DNA of 47,631 nucleotides. It comes from DATCTV01 sp964400685 (GTDB lineage Bacteria > Desulfobacterota > Desulfomonilia > UBA1062). The stretch covers positions 1 through 47,631 of the forward strand of contig CAYNVT010000016.1 of assembly GCA_964400685.1 (NCBI GenBank), given 5' to 3'. Positions 44,577 to 47,631 of the stretch are shown one piece after another; the stretch's first letter is position 1, and every line of letters begins with the position of its first letter. The notes under the pieces were generated by a model. The model was not told the origin of the DNA and did no database searches. It was given only the letters and a program-made list of their open reading frames with translations. Made by a program: the position numbers and the translations under genes.

Positions 44577-45863
44577 TTAAAAAATGTAGGCCGTACTCAA
44601 AGAGAAATATAAAGCGTCCTCATAAGCGCTTACTACTGTCGGTTCCAGATCTTCCGTGTCGATCATTTTATAGCCTATAGCTTCTCCGTTTCCGAAAACA
44701 TACTGGGCGCCAAACGTTGTTATCACATGTTCGGTCTCGATTCCGAAACTTGCGGTGAATCCATAAAGATCAATTTTCGGCAGTTCATTTATTTCATTGG
44801 GATTTGCATCAGGTGCGGATGAGAAACTTGTGAAAAAACCGGCGCGGATCGGGTAATTTTTCTTGAAATAATATTCACCGCCCACCTGGATATCAGTTAC
44901 CGCTTTATGGCTTCGGTCTATGCTGCTGCTGCAGTCAGGCGGAAAACATGCGCCATCTTCTTCAAGCCATTGATAGCTGTGTGCGAAATGGTATGTGATA
45001 TCCAGTCCTACTCCGTATTCCTTAGGGACATTCAATGATAGTCCCATCTTTATCTGTGCTGGTATGCCGTTGTCCGCCTTCAGATTATCCTCATATACTG
45101 AGACAGGAGCATAGTCGCTGCTTGAGTTTCTCACCGCGCTCTCATGAAGAGTGCCGCTGCCTGAAATCCATATCGAAGGTGATGTTATGCAAAGCCCAAT
45201 ATTGAAAATATCCGTCATTTTGTACTGCAAACCTGCAGATACGACAGCGGCATAAACGGAATATTTATAATTGCTTGAGAATGAGTACTCGTAGTCTTTC
45301 CAGAACAGGTTCTGAAACTGGCTCGATGTAGTGTATGCACAATAGGCCGAAGCGCCTATGTTCAGTTTGTCCGTTAATTTGTATCCGACAGACGGGCCTA
45401 TATAAAGGACCTGGAGGCTGTTCGTGAAATTGTAATAATGTTCCTTGTTCTCTCCGAAGAATGATTCGATCTCCTTGGCGGATATCTGCATGGGCACAAA
45501 TACGGAAAAGGCCAATTTCATCCTGTCATTATAAGGATATATGACACTGATGCCTGTCGGAATTGTGGCAAGGGTGTTTGCTTTAAGGTCCTCTTCAGGA
45601 TAGAGACTGTCATCTGTTTTTGAATGCTGTATGCCGTAAAGGTTTGCACTTGCAGAAATCGATCCGGTCCTGGAGTCGGCAAGCCCTGCCGGGTTATAAT
45701 AGCAGGCATCCATCCCCTCGGCATCGGCGCTTACAGCCCCTCCCATTCCAGAGGCCCTGAGTCCCACAATATATGGCTGATAATTTGATTCTCCGGCTGA
45801 AAGCATGGCCGGGCATAAAACGAATACCATAATAAGCACCAGATTAAGTTTCCGTTTATACAT
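44577..45863 (-). CDS. FadL/OMPP1-family outer-membrane transport protein
   Basis: The protein has 428 aa with a cleavable signal peptide ('LNLVLIMVFVLCPAMLSAG') and the family start 'GLRASGMGGAVSADAEGMDA' then 'CYYNPAGLA'. Alternating beta-strand pattern runs through the rest, and the chain ends in Phe ('LSTAYIF'), the usual outer-membrane insertion signal. Such barrels carry hydrophobic substrates like fatty acids or aromatics. AAGGAT precedes the ATG. The N-terminal hatch motif is present; the substrate is unknown. Confidence 0.87.
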   Translation of the reverse strand: MYKRKLNLVLIMVFVLCPAMLSAGESNYQPYIVGLRASGMGGAVSADAEGMDACYYNPAGLADSRTGSISASANLYGIQHSKTDDSLYPEEDLKANTLATIPTGISVIYPYNDRMKLAFSVFVPMQISAKEIESFFGENKEHYYNFTNSLQVLYIGPSVGYKLTDKLNIGASAYCAYTTSSQFQNLFWKDYEYSFSSNYKYSVYAAVVSAGLQYKMTDIFNIGLCITSPSIWISGSGTLHESAVRNSSSDYAPVSVYEDNLKADNGIPAQIKMGLSLNVPKEYGVGLDITYHFAHSYQWLEEDGACFPPDCSSSIDRSHKAVTDIQVGGEYYFKKNYPIRAGFFTSFSSAPDANPNEINELPKIDLYGFTASFGIETEHVITTFGAQYVFGNGEAIGYKMIDTEDLEPTVVSAYEDALYFSLSTAYIF

Positions 45864-45908
45864 ATCCTTATCTCAAATAATGAATCTGTTTCGAAAACTT
45901 ACGACATG

Positions 45909-47132
45909 TCAAAACAGGAAAATAGGGTAAGAATCTGGATTCTTACCGAAGCAGGTGATATCGTCAATTTTTTCAACAGCTTTCCCTCTGAGTACTGAGT
46001 AAAGGAACCGTTCCACACCGAGTCCGCCGCCGAACGTCTCGGGGAAATAGGGTCTTCCTTTCGCATCGGTCATTCCTGCTGCTGCCAGGAAGGGGCTGTA
46101 ACCTGCAAGGGGTTCGATGTTTGTTATATTCCCATCCTTGAAAACAGGCCTTTCGATAAGGATTTTATTGTCGAGCAGCCTTTCAATGATGGGCTCGTAA
46201 AGCCATTCGCGGATTGCACCGGACAGGATTTCAAGTGCAGGCATGAATTTACCGGTGTCACGCTGTCTGGCCTTTGCGCAAATATCGTAGTTATATATCA
46301 TGTCGGATGTGAATGATGAAATAGGAAGCCTGGTGCCGTCAGGCAGAATATAGGGGTATATAAGGTCATAGTTTTCACGCATCAGTCCTGTTACCCAGAA
46401 GAACTGTTCATTCGTTTCTTCGCCTGCCATAACCTCCCCCCTGGCCTTGCCGTATCTTTTCAGTATGTCATCATTACGGAATCTCGGGAACGGCTGCCTG
46501 GGCACCTCCAGTATTACGCCAAGGGCCTTGAGTTCATCTTCGTTTTTGTCGGCTATTGCACTTGCCATGGCAATAATCATACGCTCGAAGAAATCATATG
46601 CCCTTTCTATGTCTTCATTTAATATGGATTTTATCTTTTCAGGTTCGTTCTTGTATTGATCAATCGTAATGCCCCGGTTTCTTTTTACCTCTATATCTAT
46701 CTGTGAAAAGTCAATCAGGTATTTGCCCCGCTGTTTTCTCTGAGGGCTCTCGATTTCGAGTCTTATGTTCGGAGAATCGACGAATATACCTTTGATCTTA
46801 GGGTTAAAGCAAGCCAGGAACTTGTGATATATCATGGAATGAGTCGTGACATAAGGCATGCCCTTGTAGTGAATTGAAGGGACATGCTCCACGTCATGAG
46901 CAAGCGGGTCGGTTATAGGGCTCATCAGAATCCGTTCAAGGTTGAAAAGTCCTTCATTTGTAAGAAAATTTGTTGCTGCGGTTACCATTGTGGTCCTGAT
47001 GGCCATAGCCGAATAGATGGTGTCGCCGATCCATTTGTTGACGTAGTTCTCGCGTACAAAATCTTCGAAAGAAGAGCCTGATTCGATTAACGATGCCTGA
47101 AAGTGAAACAGATCCTCACCTATGAATGACAT
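45909..47132 (-). CDS. class II aminoacyl-tRNA synthetase-like protein, archaeal-type asparagine synthetase (AsnRS paralogue)
   Basis: The protein has 407 aa from ATG 47132, where AAGAGGAGG lies 6 bp upstream; a TTG at 47168 is only an open-frame extension. It has the class II core without an anticodon-binding N-terminal domain. The motif 2 region is 'LIDFSQIDIEVKRNRG' and motif 3 is 'FGGGLGVERFLYSVL'. 'PLAHDVEHVPSIHYKGMPYVTTHS' matches the AsnRS/AspRS substrate side. AsnRS-like enzymes of this kind make asparagine from aspartate and ammonia in archaea; here that role is inferred. The 3' end is 45 bp from the FadL gene. Confidence 0.8.
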   Translation of the reverse strand: MSFIGEDLFHFQASLIESGSSFEDFVRENYVNKWIGDTIYSAMAIRTTMVTAATNFLTNEGLFNLERILMSPITDPLAHDVEHVPSIHYKGMPYVTTHSMIYHKFLACFNPKIKGIFVDSPNIRLEIESPQRKQRGKYLIDFSQIDIEVKRNRGITIDQYKNEPEKIKSILNEDIERAYDFFERMIIAMASAIADKNEDELKALGVILEVPRQPFPRFRNDDILKRYGKARGEVMAGEETNEQFFWVTGLMRENYDLIYPYILPDGTRLPISSFTSDMIYNYDICAKARQRDTGKFMPALEILSGAIREWLYEPIIERLLDNKILIERPVFKDGNITNIEPLAGYSPFLAAAGMTDAKGRPYFPETFGGGLGVERFLYSVLRGKAVEKIDDITCFGKNPDSYPIFLF

Positions 47133-47153
47133 AAAAATCCTCCTCTTTGTAAC

Positions 47154-47177
47154 CTTTTCCAGCTGCAACTGGAAAAG
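47154..47177 (-). promoter_or_regulatory. perfect 9-bp inverted repeat in the 5' leader of the AsnRS-like gene
   Basis: CTTTTCCAG and CTGGAAAAG flank a 6-nt loop. In the transcript the hairpin ends 21 nt before the ATG, immediately ahead of the ribosome binding site. It could be an operator or an RNA attenuator; there is no following U-run. Confidence 0.5.
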
Positions 47178-47220
47178 ACTTTAAGAAATATTTTTACACA
47201 TGGCAGCGACAAGTAACAAT

Positions 47221-47241
47221 AAAAAAGTTCTACTTAAGAAC
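47221..47241 (-). terminator. probable intrinsic terminator of the radical SAM gene
   Basis: On the minus strand GTTCT and AGAAC (5 bp, 5-nt loop) are followed directly by six T, 13 bp after the stop codon of the radical SAM gene. The stem is short, so termination may be partial. Confidence 0.5.
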
Positions 47242-47254
47242 AACTAGCCCTTTA

Positions 47255-47631
47255 TCAGGCAGTTGCTCTTTTAAAATCCCATGGGAGTATTTCCTCTTCT
47301 CCCCTTTTCCTGAGCGCATAATAGTCGGGATTCCTATTCCATGACTTCAAGGTGTCCTGCCAGAGTGATTCCGGGACCTCTGCAAGCCTGACAATCAATT
47401 CAAGGACATGCCTGTCCCCCCGTGCAATGACAGCCTGAAGATATGCCCATTTGGGGCCTTCATAGCTGAGGCGTACATTGCTTTGACGTCTGAGCCCGTC
47501 TTCGATCCTTTTGAGTCTCTTCTTTGCATCTTTGATGTCGATCATTTCCATACGCTCGAAATCCGTATTGGGCTTCGGCACGAATGTGTTGACACTGACC
47601 TGTATGCTGCCGATTCTTTTATTTCCTTTCG
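47255..47631 (-). CDS. radical SAM protein of the B12-binding type, C-terminal part (start beyond the window)
   Basis: The frame is open to the window end, and the codons before the first in-frame GTG read 'KGNKRIGSIQVSVNTF', continuing into 'VPKPNTDFERMEM', the end of a radical SAM barrel in which 'SVNTFVPKPxTxF' is typical. The C-terminal part 'EGPKWAYLQAVIARGDRH' and 'NRNPDYYALRKRGEEEILPW' matches the tail of B12-binding-domain radical SAM proteins (TIGR03960-like). The Fe-S motif and any B12 domain would lie outside. The reaction is unknown. Confidence 0.82.
   Translation of the reverse strand, partial: KGNKRIGSIQVSVNTFVPKPNTDFERMEMIDIKDAKKRLKRIEDGLRRQSNVRLSYEGPKWAYLQAVIARGDRHVLELIVRLAEVPESLWQDTLKSWNRNPDYYALRKRGEEEILPWDFKRATA

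Overview
The window looks like a chromosomal segment of a Gram-negative, probably anaerobic bacterium of the deltaproteobacterial (Desulfobacterota / Syntrophia-like) type. This is inferred from gene content only: LPS heptosyltransferase, a FadL-like outer-membrane protein, a fused acetyl-CoA hydrolase/GNAT protein, UroD-like, SCP2 and C_GCAxxG proteins, and an ispE-spoVG-prs block. GC content is moderate, genes are densely packed, and several convergent pairs overlap at their 3' ends. No phage, insertion sequence, CRISPR array, rRNA or tRNA was recognised. A run of 10 N at 4696-4705 shows that this is a draft assembly.

Layout. (1) 1-2241: the end of a CBS-domain protein, convergent with an acetyl-CoA hydrolase/transferase-GNAT fusion. 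(2) 2357-9271: one tightly coupled plus-strand cluster for surface polysaccharide: GT9 heptosyltransferase, a frameshifted GT2, an SDR epimerase (broken by the N gap), a DegT aminotransferase and three GT4-type glycosyltransferases. (3) 9268-12011 (minus): SCP2, M24 and UroD-family genes in one operon of unknown substrate. (4) 12103-15319: a sigma-54 response regulator convergent with a GAF/GGDEF-like/HD-GYP-like protein whose catalytic motifs are degenerate. (5) 15564-17844 (minus): murJ, preceded by a secreted DUF1573 protein whose frame is interrupted by TGA exactly where the family has a conserved Cys. A compact hairpin at the right distance makes this a candidate selenoprotein. (6) 18006-21167: a TPR/HTH protein, an alpha/beta hydrolase and an NlpC/P60 hydrolase. 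(7) 21368-34610 (minus): CGGC protein, left-handed beta-helix protein, GlmM, a 1.2-kaa GlmS-like protein, a 1.15-kaa GH13 protein, a divergent DnaA and glycogen synthase. (8) 34681-38800 (plus): C_GCAxxG protein, zinc-ribbon protein, LemA, M48 protease and a histone-deacetylase-family enzyme. (9) 38865-42972 (plus): DUF1844, HtrA/DegP, ispE, spoVG, prs. (10) 43003-47631 (minus): ComM/YifB, a FadL-like porin, an AsnRS-like asparagine synthetase-type protein and the end of a B12-binding-type radical SAM protein.

The two most interesting items are the putative UGA-decoding DUF1573 gene upstream of murJ and the compact operon GH13 - giant GlmS - GlmM - beta-helix - CGGC. That operon reads like a route linking alpha-glucan to hexosamine phosphate, built from strongly enlarged enzymes. 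The GlmS-like protein keeps essentially every GlmS landmark, but its glutaminase cysteine sits about 45 residues inside the protein. The glycogen synthase gene lies just upstream of this block.
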